Below are positions 52,659 to 61,964 of a DNA stretch of 64,000 bases, one piece after another. The stretch lies in NCBI RefSeq assembly GCF_009755815.1, contig NZ_WRPK01000006.1, forward strand, positions 248,001-312,000, given 5' to 3'. The translations under genes were made by a program, and so were the position numbers. Under the pieces are notes generated by a model, which did not search any database, was not told where the DNA came from, and saw only the letters and a list, made by a program, of their open reading frames with translations. Every line of letters begins with the position of its first letter. Positions within the stretch are counted from its first letter, which is position 1. The DNA comes from Flavisphingomonas formosensis (GTDB taxonomy: Bacteria > Pseudomonadota > Alphaproteobacteria > Sphingomonadales > Sphingomonadaceae).

Positions 52659-54360
52659 TCCCATCCCCCTGCTGCGTCGCAGCCTTCGCCGCCTCCTCCG
52701 CCACCAGCTCCTTCTTCGAAAGCTTGCCTATCAAAGTCTTGGGCAGACTGTCGCGAATTTCAATCTCGCGCGGACGCTCGATCGCGTTGAGCCGCTGTTT
52801 GAGGAACGCCGCCAGCGTCTCCGGCGTCGCGCTCGCGCCCTCGTTCAGCGTCACGAACGCCTTGGCCGATTGGCCGCGATAGGCATCGGGCACGCCGATC
52901 ACCACCGCCTCGCGCACGGCCGGATGCTCGTACAGTGCTTCCTCAATCACACGCGGATAGACGTTGTAGCCGCCGCTCAGGATCATGTCCTTGATCCGGT
53001 CGACGATGAACAAATAACCGTCCTCGTCGAGATAGCCGACATCGCCGGTGCGCAGCGCGCCATCGACGAATACCGCCTCGGTCTCCTTGGCTCGGTTCCA
53101 GTAACCCTTCATCACCTGCGGGCCGCGTGCGCAGATCTCGCCGCGCTCGCCCGTGCCGAGCACGCGGTGCGGATCGTCCAGGTCGCGAATCTCGATGATC
53201 GTGCCGGGGAACGCGATGCCCGCCGACCCGGCCTTGTTCAGCCCGTCGATCGGATTGCAGGTTATGATCGGTGATGCCTCGGAAAGGCCATAGCCTTCCA
53301 CCACGCGCGATCCGGTCAGCGTCTCGAAGCTCTGCCGCACCTCCGCCGGCAAGGCTGCTCCCCCGGATATGCAGGCGTGGATGAAGGAGAAATCGATCTT
53401 CTCCTTGGCCGCAATCTCGTTGATCGCGCCGTAGATGGTGGGCACGGCGGGAAAATAGTTCGGCCGCGTCCGGCGGATCGTGGCCAGCAGCTGGTGCAGT
53501 TCGAAGCGCGGCAGCAGCACCATCTCTGCGCCGACCAGCACCGAGAAGTTGAGCACGGTGGTCAGCGCGAAGACGTGGAAAAGCGGTAGCACACCGACCA
53601 CCCGATCCTGCTCCGGCCGTTCGCCGCCGACATGGATCAGCTCTGCCTCCGCATTGGAGGTCAGGTTGGCATGGGTCAGCATCGCCGCCTTGGGAACGCC
53701 GGTTGTGCCACCGGTATATTGGAAGACGGCGACGTCTTCGGGCGAAAGGGCGACCGGATCGGGCGCCGCCGGATTGGTGATCAGGTCGGCGAAGTGCAGC
53801 GCGCGCGGATCCTGCAGTTCGGGCGCGATGTCGCCGCGCTTGAAGAGCTTGTAGGCGAAACGCTTGAGCGGGGAGAGCGCATCCGCGATGGGGCAAATCA
53901 CGACATGGCGCACTCTCGTCTGCGCCAGGGTCGCGACGGCGCGATCGTGGAACTGGGCGAGGTCGCAGGTCACCACCACTTCGGCGCCCGAATCCTCGAT
54001 CAGCGCGATCAGCTCCCGCACCACGTAGAGTGGGTTCATGTTCACCACGATCCCGCCGACCCGCAGCGTCGCGAAATAGAGGATCGGATAGTAGGGGGTG
54101 TTGGGCAGGCACAGGCCGACGCGGGTGCCCGGCTTGACACCGAGATCCTGGAGACCGCGGGCGGCCCTGTCCACCAGTTCGCCGAGCTCCGCATAATGCG
54201 TCACCCGGCCGAGAAAATCGATCGCCGGGCGATCGCCGTAACGCCGCACCGCATCGTCGAGCAGGTCGGTCAGGAGATGCTGGCGGATCACGGGCGGGGG
54301 TGATCCCCGCCCGCCCGTTGCAAACGCCTGCCCGCCGGCCAACGTGGCGCCGCTGCTCAT
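52648..54360 (-). CDS. fadD: Long-chain fatty-acid-CoA ligase
   Basis: 570 residues of the ANL superfamily. The AMP/phosphate loop is YTGGTTGVPKAAMLTHANL, then GYGLSEASPIITCNP, the hinge region GDVGYLDEDGYLFIVDRIKDMILSGGYNVYP, and the catalytic Lys in LPKTLIGKLSKKEL. It activates fatty acids with ATP and CoA at the inner membrane. It starts in a TGATG overlap with the fadL stop, matching uptake-coupled activation. Length and motifs agree with FadD. Confidence 0.93.
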   Translation of the reverse strand: MSSGATLAGGQAFATGGRGSPPPVIRQHLLTDLLDDAVRRYGDRPAIDFLGRVTHYAELGELVDRAARGLQDLGVKPGTRVGLCLPNTPYYPILYFATLRVGGIVVNMNPLYVVRELIALIEDSGAEVVVTCDLAQFHDRAVATLAQTRVRHVVICPIADALSPLKRFAYKLFKRGDIAPELQDPRALHFADLITNPAAPDPVALSPEDVAVFQYTGGTTGVPKAAMLTHANLTSNAEAELIHVGGERPEQDRVVGVLPLFHVFALTTVLNFSVLVGAEMVLLPRFELHQLLATIRRTRPNYFPAVPTIYGAINEIAAKEKIDFSFIHACISGGAALPAEVRQSFETLTGSRVVEGYGLSEASPIITCNPIDGLNKAGSAGIAFPGTIIEIRDLDDPHRVLGTGERGEICARGPQVMKGYWNRAKETEAVFVDGALRTGDVGYLDEDGYLFIVDRIKDMILSGGYNVYPRVIEEALYEHPAVREAVVIGVPDAYRGQSAKAFVTLNEGASATPETLAAFLKQRLNAIERPREIEIRDSLPKTLIGKLSKKELVAEEAAKAATQQGDGNEQ

Positions 54361-55685
54361 CAGAAGGTCACGCGCCCGCCGAGCGCGAATATCAGCGCGC
54401 TGGCATTTTTCAGCCGTCCGGAGGTGACGATCACGGTCTGCAGCGGGGTGCCGGCATAGGCGGCAGTGGCCTTGTCGATGTCGACGCTGTGGATCTTGTC
54501 ATAGCTGGCCGCTGCATCGATGGTGAAGCGCGAGGTCAGCTGATAACTGGTGCCGAGCGCGAAGTTCCAGCGGTCGCCGTCCGGCACGCGCGGATCGCGT
54601 TCGCCGGTTGGAATCGGCGAAAGATCGCGCTGGATGCCGCCGCGCACCGTCCATTTGGGCGTTGCCGCATAATCAAAGCCAACGGCGTACGACATGCTGT
54701 TCTTGTAATTTTCGGGAATGGCGGTGTCGAGCGGCGAGAGCAGAGTGATCGCGTCGAACTTGTTCCAGCCGGATCGCGTTATCTGCCCGTTGATGGTGAG
54801 CCGGTCGGTGGCATGCACGCGGGCGCCGAACGTCAGCTGCCAAGGCGTGCGGAACGTGGCATGCACCCCGTCGATCGACTGGTTGATCGCGCCGGCGAGC
54901 ACCGGATTGGCGTTGCCGGCGATCGAGAAACTGCCCTTCAGCTTATGCTTTACGCTCGACTTGTAGGAGACACCGAGATCGATGAAGTGGCTGCGATATT
55001 GCGCGCCGAGCGAATAGCCGAGATCCCAGCCGTCGCCCTTCAGCGTCTGCTCCGCATCGGGCAGCAGCGGCGAGATCGGATCCGGCAGCAGGTTGGAAAG
55101 TGTCGCCTTGGCATATTCGATGTTCAGCCCCGCACCCAGCGACAGCCCCGGGATCGGCATGAAGGCGATGGTCGGCTGGATGTCGTAGGTGCGCAGTCGC
55201 GTCTTGTCGGCATTATAGCGTGCCCAGCTGTCGCTCGCATAGTTGGTGGTGAAGCTGTAGGGCGACGTCGCGACCAGGCCGACCGCGAACTTTTCGCCGA
55301 TCGGGATCGCGAAGCCGCCGGACGGCAGCACGCCATTGTTCACGGGATTTTTCTCCCGCTGGTCGCCACCCACGGGCGAGGGCGCCTGGCCGGGCCGGAC
55401 CACCAGCGTGCCGGTGTTCACCGAATCCGCGCGGGGAATGATAGCGGCCGCGCCGAAATAGGCCTGTGCCGAGGGCAGTCCGCCGATCGACGCCGGATTC
55501 CACCATAGCGATTCCGGTCCGGTGTCCGACACTTCGCCGGAGAAGGCGCGGCCGACGGCTTTCACCGACTGTTCCTGCAGATAGAAGGCAGAGGCATGGG
55601 CCTGCTGCGCCAGGGTGACGGCCGCCATGGCCGAGGTTGCGAACAGGGCTGCCTTGCAGGCCCCTCCAGTCACGATGTTTTTCAT
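54360..55685 (-). CDS. fadL: FadL/OmpP1-type outer-membrane fatty-acid transporter
   Basis: 441 residues with a signal peptide (cleavage near AHASA). The mature N-terminus FYLQEQSVKAVGRAFSGEVSD and the ESLWWNPASIGGL hatch region are standard in the family. A long beta-barrel follows, ending ALGGRVTF with the terminal Phe. It imports hydrophobic compounds by lateral diffusion. First gene of the minus-strand operon with fadD and merR; the operon lies next to the divergently transcribed beta-oxidation genes. Confidence 0.94.
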   Translation of the reverse strand: MKNIVTGGACKAALFATSAMAAVTLAQQAHASAFYLQEQSVKAVGRAFSGEVSDTGPESLWWNPASIGGLPSAQAYFGAAAIIPRADSVNTGTLVVRPGQAPSPVGGDQREKNPVNNGVLPSGGFAIPIGEKFAVGLVATSPYSFTTNYASDSWARYNADKTRLRTYDIQPTIAFMPIPGLSLGAGLNIEYAKATLSNLLPDPISPLLPDAEQTLKGDGWDLGYSLGAQYRSHFIDLGVSYKSSVKHKLKGSFSIAGNANPVLAGAINQSIDGVHATFRTPWQLTFGARVHATDRLTINGQITRSGWNKFDAITLLSPLDTAIPENYKNSMSYAVGFDYAATPKWTVRGGIQRDLSPIPTGERDPRVPDGDRWNFALGTSYQLTSRFTIDAAASYDKIHSVDIDKATAAYAGTPLQTVIVTSGRLKNASALIFALGGRVTF

Positions 55686-55737
55686 CTTATGCGGCTTCCC
55701 TTACATTGCGCGAAACGGGCGGTTTCGCGCGTTACGC

Positions 55738-56145
55738 TTAACGCACGCGAGTCCAGTTCTGTGTCTTGCAGAGCGGCACGAAGATGCAGCCGCGCAACGC
55801 GAGGTGATCGGCATCTACCGGCGTGATCCGCGCCTTGTAGGTCTTGCCGTCCTCGGCATTGTAGATCGTGCCGCCGTCCCAGACGCCGCCGCTCCAGGAA
55901 AAACCCTGCAGCATGGCGACGCCCTTCAACGCGCGGCCGCGCAGCTTCGCGTCCTTATTGTTGACATCCTGAAGGGTGGGATTGGCGCGGATCCCGTCCG
56001 AGGTGACGAGGTGGCCGCAGATCGACGATCCGCAGCGCTGGATGTCGACGATTCCGTTGCGGGTTTCCGTCCGCCACTGGCCGATGACCGAATCGGCGGA
56101 AGGTGCGGCGCCCAGCAACGAGGCGACGATCATCGATGTGATCAC
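55738..56145 (-). CDS. DUF2147 secreted protein
   Basis: 135 residues. A short signal-like segment (to about APSADS) is followed by the DUF2147 core: VIGQWRTETRNGIVDIQRCGSSICGHLV, then GRALKGVAMLQGFSW, GGTIYNAEDGKTYKARIT, and LRGCIFVPLCKTQNWTRV. Four Cys could form two disulfides. GTG 56145 with GGAGT six bases upstream is chosen. The domain is a small lipocalin-like barrel of unknown role. It lies just upstream of fadL on the same strand, so possible co-transcription. Confidence 0.9.
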   Translation of the reverse strand: MITSMIVASLLGAAPSADSVIGQWRTETRNGIVDIQRCGSSICGHLVTSDGIRANPTLQDVNNKDAKLRGRALKGVAMLQGFSWSGGVWDGGTIYNAEDGKTYKARITPVDADHLALRGCIFVPLCKTQNWTRVR

Positions 56146-56341
56146 GATAGCACTCCTTGCAGTTCCTTTCCTGTCTCCACGCGCGGTCTGGTGTCGCGTC
56201 GCGGCCACCGATTCCCGTCTTGGGCAACCGGCGTTTTAAGCTATGGACCAAAAATCCATTGACGTATAGGTAAATTATCGCACCTTTAAGGAAAGCGCTT
56301 ACGGTCCTATATTCCGGGCCGTGTTCACGGAGAGGAATCGC

Positions 56342-57478
56342 ATGTCCGACGTCGTCATAGCCGGCTACGCCCGCTCGCCCTTCACCCTTGCGAACAAAGG
56401 CGCGCTGGCGCGCGTTCGCCCCGATGATCTCGCCGCCCAGGTGATTCGCGGCCTTCTCGATCGGACCGGGGTCGATCCGGCCGAGATCGAGGACGTCATC
56501 CTGGGCTGCGCCTTCCCGGAGGGTGAGCAAGGGCTCAACGTCGCACGGCTGATCGGGTTGCTTGCCGATCTGCCGCTGTCGGTCGGCGGCATGACGGTGA
56601 ACCGTTTCTGCGGCTCGTCGATGAGCGCGGTGCACATCGCCGCCGGCCAGATCGCGATCGGCGCGGGCGAGGCGTTCATCTGCGCCGGCCTCGAATCGAT
56701 GAGCCGCGTGCCGATGATGGGCTTCAACCCGCTGCCCAACCCTGCGCTCGCGAAGAAGCGCGCCGGCGCCTATATGGGGATGGGCGAGACGGCCGAGAAT
56801 GTGGCCGAGAAATACCAGATCACCCGCGCCGAGCAGGACGGCTTCGCGGTGAAGAGCCAGCAGAAGGCGGCCGCGGCGCGCGCGGCCGGCAAGCTTGCCG
56901 ACGAGATCGTGCCGATCGAGACCAAGGCCGGCCCGGTGAGCGAGGACGGCATCATCCGCCCGGATACCACCGTGGAGATATTGGCCGGGCTCAAGCCCGC
57001 CTTCGACAAGGACGGCACCGTCACCGCCGGCACCTCCTCGCCGCTCACCGACGGCGCCTCCGCGCTGCTGGTGACGTCCGAGGATTTCGCCAGAAAGCAC
57101 GGCCTTGCGATCCTCGCCTATGTGCGCGGTGTCGGCGTCACGGGCTGCGCTCCGGAGATCATGGGCATCGGCCCGGTTGAGGCGTCGCGCAAGGCGCTGG
57201 CGCGGGCCGGCATCACCGTCGCCGATCTCGACGTGGTCGAGCTCAACGAGGCGTTCGCCAGCCAGGCGCTCGCCTGCATCCGCGATCTCGGGCTCGACGA
57301 GAGCAAGGTCAATCTCGATGGCGGCGCGATCGCGATCGGCCATCCGCTCGGCGCGACCGGCGCGCGCATTGTCGGCAAGGCTGCCGCGCTGCTCGCTCGC
57401 GAGGGCGGCCGCTATGCGCTCGCCACCCAGTGCATCGGCGGCGGCCAGGGCATCGCCACCGTGCTGGAGCGCGCATGA
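56342..57478 (+). CDS. Acetyl-CoA C-acyltransferase (thiolase)
   Basis: 378 residues. The acylated Cys is Cys90 in VNRFCGSSMSAVHIA. The His site is in GGAIAIGHPLGATGAR, and the second Cys lies in ATQCIGGGQGIATV, so the catalytic set is complete. It cleaves 3-ketoacyl-CoA in beta-oxidation. GAGAGG six bases before ATG 56342 sets the start. It overlaps the next gene by ATGA, an operon arrangement typical of fadA-fadB in this group. Confidence 0.95.
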   Translation: MSDVVIAGYARSPFTLANKGALARVRPDDLAAQVIRGLLDRTGVDPAEIEDVILGCAFPEGEQGLNVARLIGLLADLPLSVGGMTVNRFCGSSMSAVHIAAGQIAIGAGEAFICAGLESMSRVPMMGFNPLPNPALAKKRAGAYMGMGETAENVAEKYQITRAEQDGFAVKSQQKAAAARAAGKLADEIVPIETKAGPVSEDGIIRPDTTVEILAGLKPAFDKDGTVTAGTSSPLTDGASALLVTSEDFARKHGLAILAYVRGVGVTGCAPEIMGIGPVEASRKALARAGITVADLDVVELNEAFASQALACIRDLGLDESKVNLDGGAIAIGHPLGATGARIVGKAAALLAREGGRYALATQCIGGGQGIATVLERA

Positions 57479-59802
57479 TGACGGGTGCGATCAACAAGGT
57501 CTGCGTCATCGGCGCAGGCACGATGGGCGCGGGCATCGCGGCCCAGGTAGCCAACGCCGGCGTGCCCGTGCTGCTGCTGGATATCGTGCCGAAGGACGGC
57601 AGCGATCGCGACGCCATCGCCAAGGGTGCGGTCGCGCGTATGCTCAAGACCGATCCGGCGCCGTTCATGTCGAAGAGCGCGGCAAAGCTCGTCGAGACCG
57701 GCAATATCGAGGATCATCTCGGCAAGGTCGCGGAATGCGATTGGGTGATCGAGGCGATCGTCGAGCGGCTCGATCTCAAGCAGTCGCTCTACGAGAAACT
57801 GGAGGCGGTGAAGCGTCCGGGCACGGCGGTGTCGTCCAACACCTCCACCATTCCGCTCGGTCATCTGATCGAGGGGCGCTCGGACCTGTTCCGGCGCGAT
57901 TTCCTGATCACCCACTTCTTCAATCCGCCGCGCTACATGCGGCTGCTGGAGATCGTGACCGGGCCGGAGACCGATCGGGAGCTGGCGGCGCGGGTCGAGG
58001 ATTTCGCCGATCGCGCGATGGGCAAGCATGTCGTCCACGCCAAGGATACGCCGGGCTTCATCGCCAATCGCATCGGCACCTACTGGCTGGCCGTGGCGGT
58101 CAATGCGGCGATGGACCAGGGGCTGACGATCGAGGAGGCGGACCAGATCGGCGGCAAGCCGATGGGCGTGCCCAAGACCGGCATTTTCGGCCTCATCGAT
58201 CTGGTCGGCGTCGATCTGATGCCGCTCCTGACCAAGAGCCTTACCGCCACCCTGCCGCAGGGCGATCCCTATTTCGAGACGGTGCGGCCGATGCCGCTCG
58301 TCGAGACGATGATCGCCGAGGGCTATACCGGCCGCAAGGGCAAGGGCGGCTTCTACCGGCTGAACAAGGCGGGGGGAAAACGCGCCAAGGAATCGCTCGA
58401 TCTCGCCACCGGCGACTATCGGCCCGAGCGCAAGCCGGAGCCGCTGCCGTCGCGCCTCGAAAAGGATCTCGGCGCGCTGATCGCCGCGCCCGGCAAGACC
58501 GGCAGCTACGCCTGGACGATCCTCGGCAATGTGCTGTCCTATGCCGCCAAGCTGGTCGGCGAGGCGGCGGACGACATCGTCGCGATCGATGACGCGATGA
58601 AGCTCGGCTATAATTGGCGCTATGGCCCGTTCGAGCTGATCGACCGGCTCGGGCCGGGCAAGCTCGCCGAGCGGCTGAAGGCGGAAGGCCGCCCGGTGCC
58701 GCCGCTGCTGGAGGCGGCCGGCGACAAGCCCTTCTACCGGGTCGAAGGCGGCAAGCGCCAATATCTGACCGTGGACGGCAGCTATGCCGATGTGCCGCAT
58801 GCCGAGGGCGTGCTGCTGCTCGAGGACATCAAGCGCGCGTCGCAGCCGCTTGCCAAAAACGGCTCGGCGGCGCTCTGGGATGCCGGCGACGGCGTCGTGG
58901 TGCTCGAATTCACGGGCAAGATGAATGCGCTCGACGGCGACGTGGTCGCGCTGATCCAGCAGGCGATCCCGCTGGTGAAGGCCAGCTACAAGGCGCTCGT
59001 CGTCTATAATGAGGGCAGCAACTTCTCGGCCGGCGCCAACCTCGGCCTCGCCCTGTTCGCGGTGAACATCGCGGCGTGGGGCGAGATCGAGAAGCTGATC
59101 GCCGGCGGCCAGCAGGCCTATAAGGCGCTGAAATATGCGCCCTTCCCGGTGGTCGCGGCGCCGGCCGGTCTCGCGCTCGGCGGCGGCTGCGAGATATTGC
59201 TCCACGCCGATGCCATCCAGGCCCATGCCGAAAGCTATATCGGCCTCGTCGAATGCGGCGTCGGACTGGTGCCGGGCTGGGGCGGCAATGGCGAGATGCT
59301 CGATCGCTGGGCGAAGTCCGGGCTGCTGCCCAAGGGGCCGATGCCGGCCGTCGCCAAGGTGTTCGAGACGGTGTCCACCGCCACGGTCAGCAAGTCCGCC
59401 GCCGAGGCGAAGGAGCTCATGTTCCTCCGTAGGAGCGACGGCATCACGATGAACCGCCATCGCCTGCTCGCCGATGCCAAGGCCAGGGCGCTGAGCCTGG
59501 TCGAAGGCTATGCGCCGCCCGAGCCGCCGAGCTTCCGCCTGCCCGGCGCCAGCGGCCGCACCGGCCTGGATCTCGCCGCGCGCGATTTCCACAAGAAGGG
59601 GCTGGCGACCGACTATGATCTCGTCGTCTCCGATCGCCTCGCCGAGGTGATCACCGGCGGCGAGGCCGATCTGGTCGATACGGTCACCGAGGATCAGTTG
59701 CTGAAGCTGGAGCGCAAGGCGTTCGTCGCGGCGATCAAGGACCCACGCACCATCGCGCGGGTCGAGACGATGCTGGAGACGGGCAAGCCGTTGCGGAATT
59801 GA
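57475..59802 (+). CDS. 3-hydroxyacyl-CoA dehydrogenase / enoyl-CoA hydratase
   Basis: 775 residues. The N-terminal dehydrogenase has KVCVIGAGTMGAGIAAQVANAGVPVLLLD and the catalytic His in LITHFFNPPRYMRLLEIV, followed by the C-terminal dehydrogenase domains. The crotonase domain lies at about 460-690, with ALGGGCEILLHADAIQAH and the Glu in IGLVECGVGLVPGWGG. This order (dehydrogenase first) is the FadN-like arrangement, reversed from E. coli FadB. It performs two middle steps of beta-oxidation. ATG 57475 or 57478 are both possible. Confidence 0.95.
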   Translation: MMTGAINKVCVIGAGTMGAGIAAQVANAGVPVLLLDIVPKDGSDRDAIAKGAVARMLKTDPAPFMSKSAAKLVETGNIEDHLGKVAECDWVIEAIVERLDLKQSLYEKLEAVKRPGTAVSSNTSTIPLGHLIEGRSDLFRRDFLITHFFNPPRYMRLLEIVTGPETDRELAARVEDFADRAMGKHVVHAKDTPGFIANRIGTYWLAVAVNAAMDQGLTIEEADQIGGKPMGVPKTGIFGLIDLVGVDLMPLLTKSLTATLPQGDPYFETVRPMPLVETMIAEGYTGRKGKGGFYRLNKAGGKRAKESLDLATGDYRPERKPEPLPSRLEKDLGALIAAPGKTGSYAWTILGNVLSYAAKLVGEAADDIVAIDDAMKLGYNWRYGPFELIDRLGPGKLAERLKAEGRPVPPLLEAAGDKPFYRVEGGKRQYLTVDGSYADVPHAEGVLLLEDIKRASQPLAKNGSAALWDAGDGVVVLEFTGKMNALDGDVVALIQQAIPLVKASYKALVVYNEGSNFSAGANLGLALFAVNIAAWGEIEKLIAGGQQAYKALKYAPFPVVAAPAGLALGGGCEILLHADAIQAHAESYIGLVECGVGLVPGWGGNGEMLDRWAKSGLLPKGPMPAVAKVFETVSTATVSKSAAEAKELMFLRRSDGITMNRHRLLADAKARALSLVEGYAPPEPPSFRLPGASGRTGLDLAARDFHKKGLATDYDLVVSDRLAEVITGGEADLVDTVTEDQLLKLERKAFVAAIKDPRTIARVETMLETGKPLRN

Positions 59803-59808
59803 GACTGT

Positions 59809-59838
59809 TTCATCCTTCCCCTGCGCGGGGAGGATGAA
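59809..59838. repeat. Intergenic palindrome of the CATCCTCCCC/GGGGAGGATG type
   Basis: TTCATCCT (59809-59816) with AGGATGAA (59831-59838), and CCCC (59818-59821) with GGGG (59827-59830), form a hairpin with one bulge in the 52-base gap before the acyl-CoA dehydrogenase gene. A related hairpin lies at 63080-63117. Confidence 0.55.
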
Positions 59839-59854
59839 GTGAGGGAGAGTATCG

Positions 59855-61654
59855 ATGCAAGTCTATGAGGCCCCGCTGCGCGACATGCGCTTCGTGCTGC
59901 ACGAGCTGTTCGCCGACGATGGCTATGGCGGGCTGAAGGCGTTCGAGGAGTTCACGCCGGATCTGCTCGATGCGGTGCTGGAAGAAGCGGCGAAGGTCGC
60001 CAAGGACATATTGCTGCCGCTCAACGCCTCGGGCGATCTCGAAGGCTGCACCTACGAGAACGGCATCGTCCGCACGCCGAAGGGCTTCAAGGAGGCTTAC
60101 GACCAGTTCCGCGAGGGCGGCTGGACCGCGCTGGCGTCCGATCCCAAATGGGGCGGGCAGGGGCTGCCCGAGACGGTGAACAAGCTCGTCGAGGAGATGA
60201 TCTGCGCGGCCAATGTGTCGTTCAGCCTCTATCCCGGCCTCACCCATGGCGCGACCACCGCGATCGAGGGACATGCCACCGAGGATCTGAAGCAGGCCTA
60301 TCTGCCCAAGATGGTAAGCGGCGTCTGGTCGGGCACCATGTGCCTCACCGAGCCGCATTGCGGCACCGATCTCGGCCTGCTGCGCACCAAGGCGGAGCCG
60401 CAGGCGGACGGCAGCTACAAGCTTACTGGCTCCAAGATCTTCATCTCGGCGGGCGATCACGACCTCACCGAGAATGTCATCCACCTCGCGCTCGCCCGGC
60501 TGCCCGACGCGCCCAAGGGCGTGAAGGGAATCAGCCTGTTCCTCGTGCCCAAATATCTGCCGAAGGAGGATGGCAGCGCGGGTGCGCGCAACGGCGTGTC
60601 GGTGGCGGGCATCGAGCATAAGATGGGGCTCAAGGGCTCGGCCACCTGCCAGATCAATTTCGACGACGCCACCGGTTGGCTGGTCGGCGAGCCGAACAAG
60701 GGCCTCGCCGCGATGTTCACGATGATGAACACGGAGCGCGTCTCGGTCGGCGTGCAGGGGCTCGGCATCAACGAGATCGCCTATCAGTCGGCCGTCGCCT
60801 ATGCGAAGGAGCGGTTGCAGGGCCGCTCGCTCTCCGGCCCGAAGCGTCCGGACCTTCCCGCCGATCCGATCATCGTCCACCCCGACGTGCGGCGCATGCT
60901 GATGACGATGCGCGTCTATGCCGAGGGCTGCCGCGCGCTCGGCATGTGGGCGGCACGGGCGCTGGATGCGGAGAAGCACAGCGAGGATCCCGAGGTCCGC
61001 GCGCGGGCGACCGACTTCATCGCGCTGGTGACGCCGGTCGTGAAGGCGCTGTTCACCGATTTCGGCACCGATGCGGCCAATCTCGCCGTGCAGGTCTACG
61101 GCGGTCACGGCTATATCCGCGAGCATGGCGTCGAGCAGTTCGTGCGCGATGCGCGCATTGCCCAGATCTATGAAGGCACTAATGGCGTGCAGGCGCTCGA
61201 TCTCGTCGGCCGCAAGCTGCCGGCGCATATGGGGCGCAACCTTCGGCCCTTCTTCCATGCGGTGTCGGGCCTGTGCGAGGAGATGGCGGGCGTCGAGGAC
61301 AAGGCGCTGAAGGCCTTCACAGGCGGCCTCCAACAGGCGTTCGGCGCGCTCCAGCTCTCGACCGGCATGATCGCGCAGAAGGGTCTCGCCGATCCCGAGG
61401 AGGCCGGCGCCGCGGCGACCGACTATCTGCGCCTGATGGGGCTCGTCGGCATGGGCTATTGCTTCCTGCGCGCCGCGCGGATCGCCCATGCGCGTCTGGC
61501 CGAGGGCGCGGGCGAGGATGAAGGTTTCTACAAGGCGAAGATCGCGACCGCAGGCTTCTTCTTCGATCGCATCCTGCCGCAGGCGACCGCCGCCTTCCTC
61601 GCGATCAAATCGGGCAAGCGCTCGCTGATGGCGCTGGAGGCGGAAGCGTTTTGA
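59855..61654 (+). CDS. Acyl-CoA dehydrogenase (long, DmdC-type)
   Basis: 599 residues, the long form with an extra C-terminal domain. N-terminus MQVYEAPLRDMRFVLHEL is typical of this group. Flavin and substrate motifs: MCLTEPHCGTDLGLLRT, KITGSKIFISAGDHD-like segment, QVYGGHGYIREHG, and the base Glu in QIYEGTNGVQALDLVGRK. It carries out the first oxidation of beta-oxidation, passing electrons to ETF. GGGAG precedes the ATG. It probably belongs to the thiolase operon, although a hairpin lies in the 52-base gap. Confidence 0.94.
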   Translation: MQVYEAPLRDMRFVLHELFADDGYGGLKAFEEFTPDLLDAVLEEAAKVAKDILLPLNASGDLEGCTYENGIVRTPKGFKEAYDQFREGGWTALASDPKWGGQGLPETVNKLVEEMICAANVSFSLYPGLTHGATTAIEGHATEDLKQAYLPKMVSGVWSGTMCLTEPHCGTDLGLLRTKAEPQADGSYKLTGSKIFISAGDHDLTENVIHLALARLPDAPKGVKGISLFLVPKYLPKEDGSAGARNGVSVAGIEHKMGLKGSATCQINFDDATGWLVGEPNKGLAAMFTMMNTERVSVGVQGLGINEIAYQSAVAYAKERLQGRSLSGPKRPDLPADPIIVHPDVRRMLMTMRVYAEGCRALGMWAARALDAEKHSEDPEVRARATDFIALVTPVVKALFTDFGTDAANLAVQVYGGHGYIREHGVEQFVRDARIAQIYEGTNGVQALDLVGRKLPAHMGRNLRPFFHAVSGLCEEMAGVEDKALKAFTGGLQQAFGALQLSTGMIAQKGLADPEEAGAAATDYLRLMGLVGMGYCFLRAARIAHARLAEGAGEDEGFYKAKIATAGFFFDRILPQATAAFLAIKSGKRSLMALEAEAF

Positions 61655-61964
61655 GGGGTTGAGCCGCTCGTCGCCTTCTTCTTCGTCATCCCGGCTCAGC
61701 GGTCGCTTCGCTGATCCGGGATCCATTCGCCGCAGCGGTGCCCTTAGACGCAACGCTGCGGCTAATGGATCCTGACTTTCGTCAGGATGACGGTCATATC
61801 GTCAACGATTCGGACAACATCCGTCGGGAAAAGCCCGTGCTTCCGTGCGTCCCGTCTGCGCCTGTAATATTTTGCGTCAGCTCCGCGTCTCAATCCGACA
61901 TTGCTGCGGGAGACGCGCGGGCAGTAGCCATCCTCCCCGAAAAGCCGCGATCAACGGAGTAGAA
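61655..61964. other. Intergenic region containing a palindromic element
   Basis: 310 bases between the acyl-CoA dehydrogenase and amidohydrolase genes. The first half holds the inverted-repeat element 61684-61792. The second half has no clear feature apart from the GGAG ribosome site of the amidohydrolase gene. Confidence 0.6.
61684..61792. repeat. Intergenic inverted-repeat element (about 109 bp)
   Basis: Ends CGTCATCC (61684-61691) and GGATGACG (61785-61792) are inverted. Inner arms 61719-61737 and 61754-61772 match at 18 of 19 bases around a 16-base loop. Smaller stems lie inside each flank (CCCGG...CCGGG on the left, CCTGAC...GTCAGG on the right). Structure resembles dispersed REP/BIME-like elements; copy number cannot be judged here. 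Confidence 0.65.

Noticed and set aside
57412-59592. A 726-residue open frame on the minus strand opposite the dehydrogenase/hydratase gene
   Set aside because: Shadow frame of a high-GC gene; no domain motifs, while the opposite strand has complete catalytic motifs.
59810-61753. A 647-residue open frame on the minus strand opposite the acyl-CoA dehydrogenase gene
   Set aside because: Shadow frame, Arg/His/Leu-rich without family motifs.
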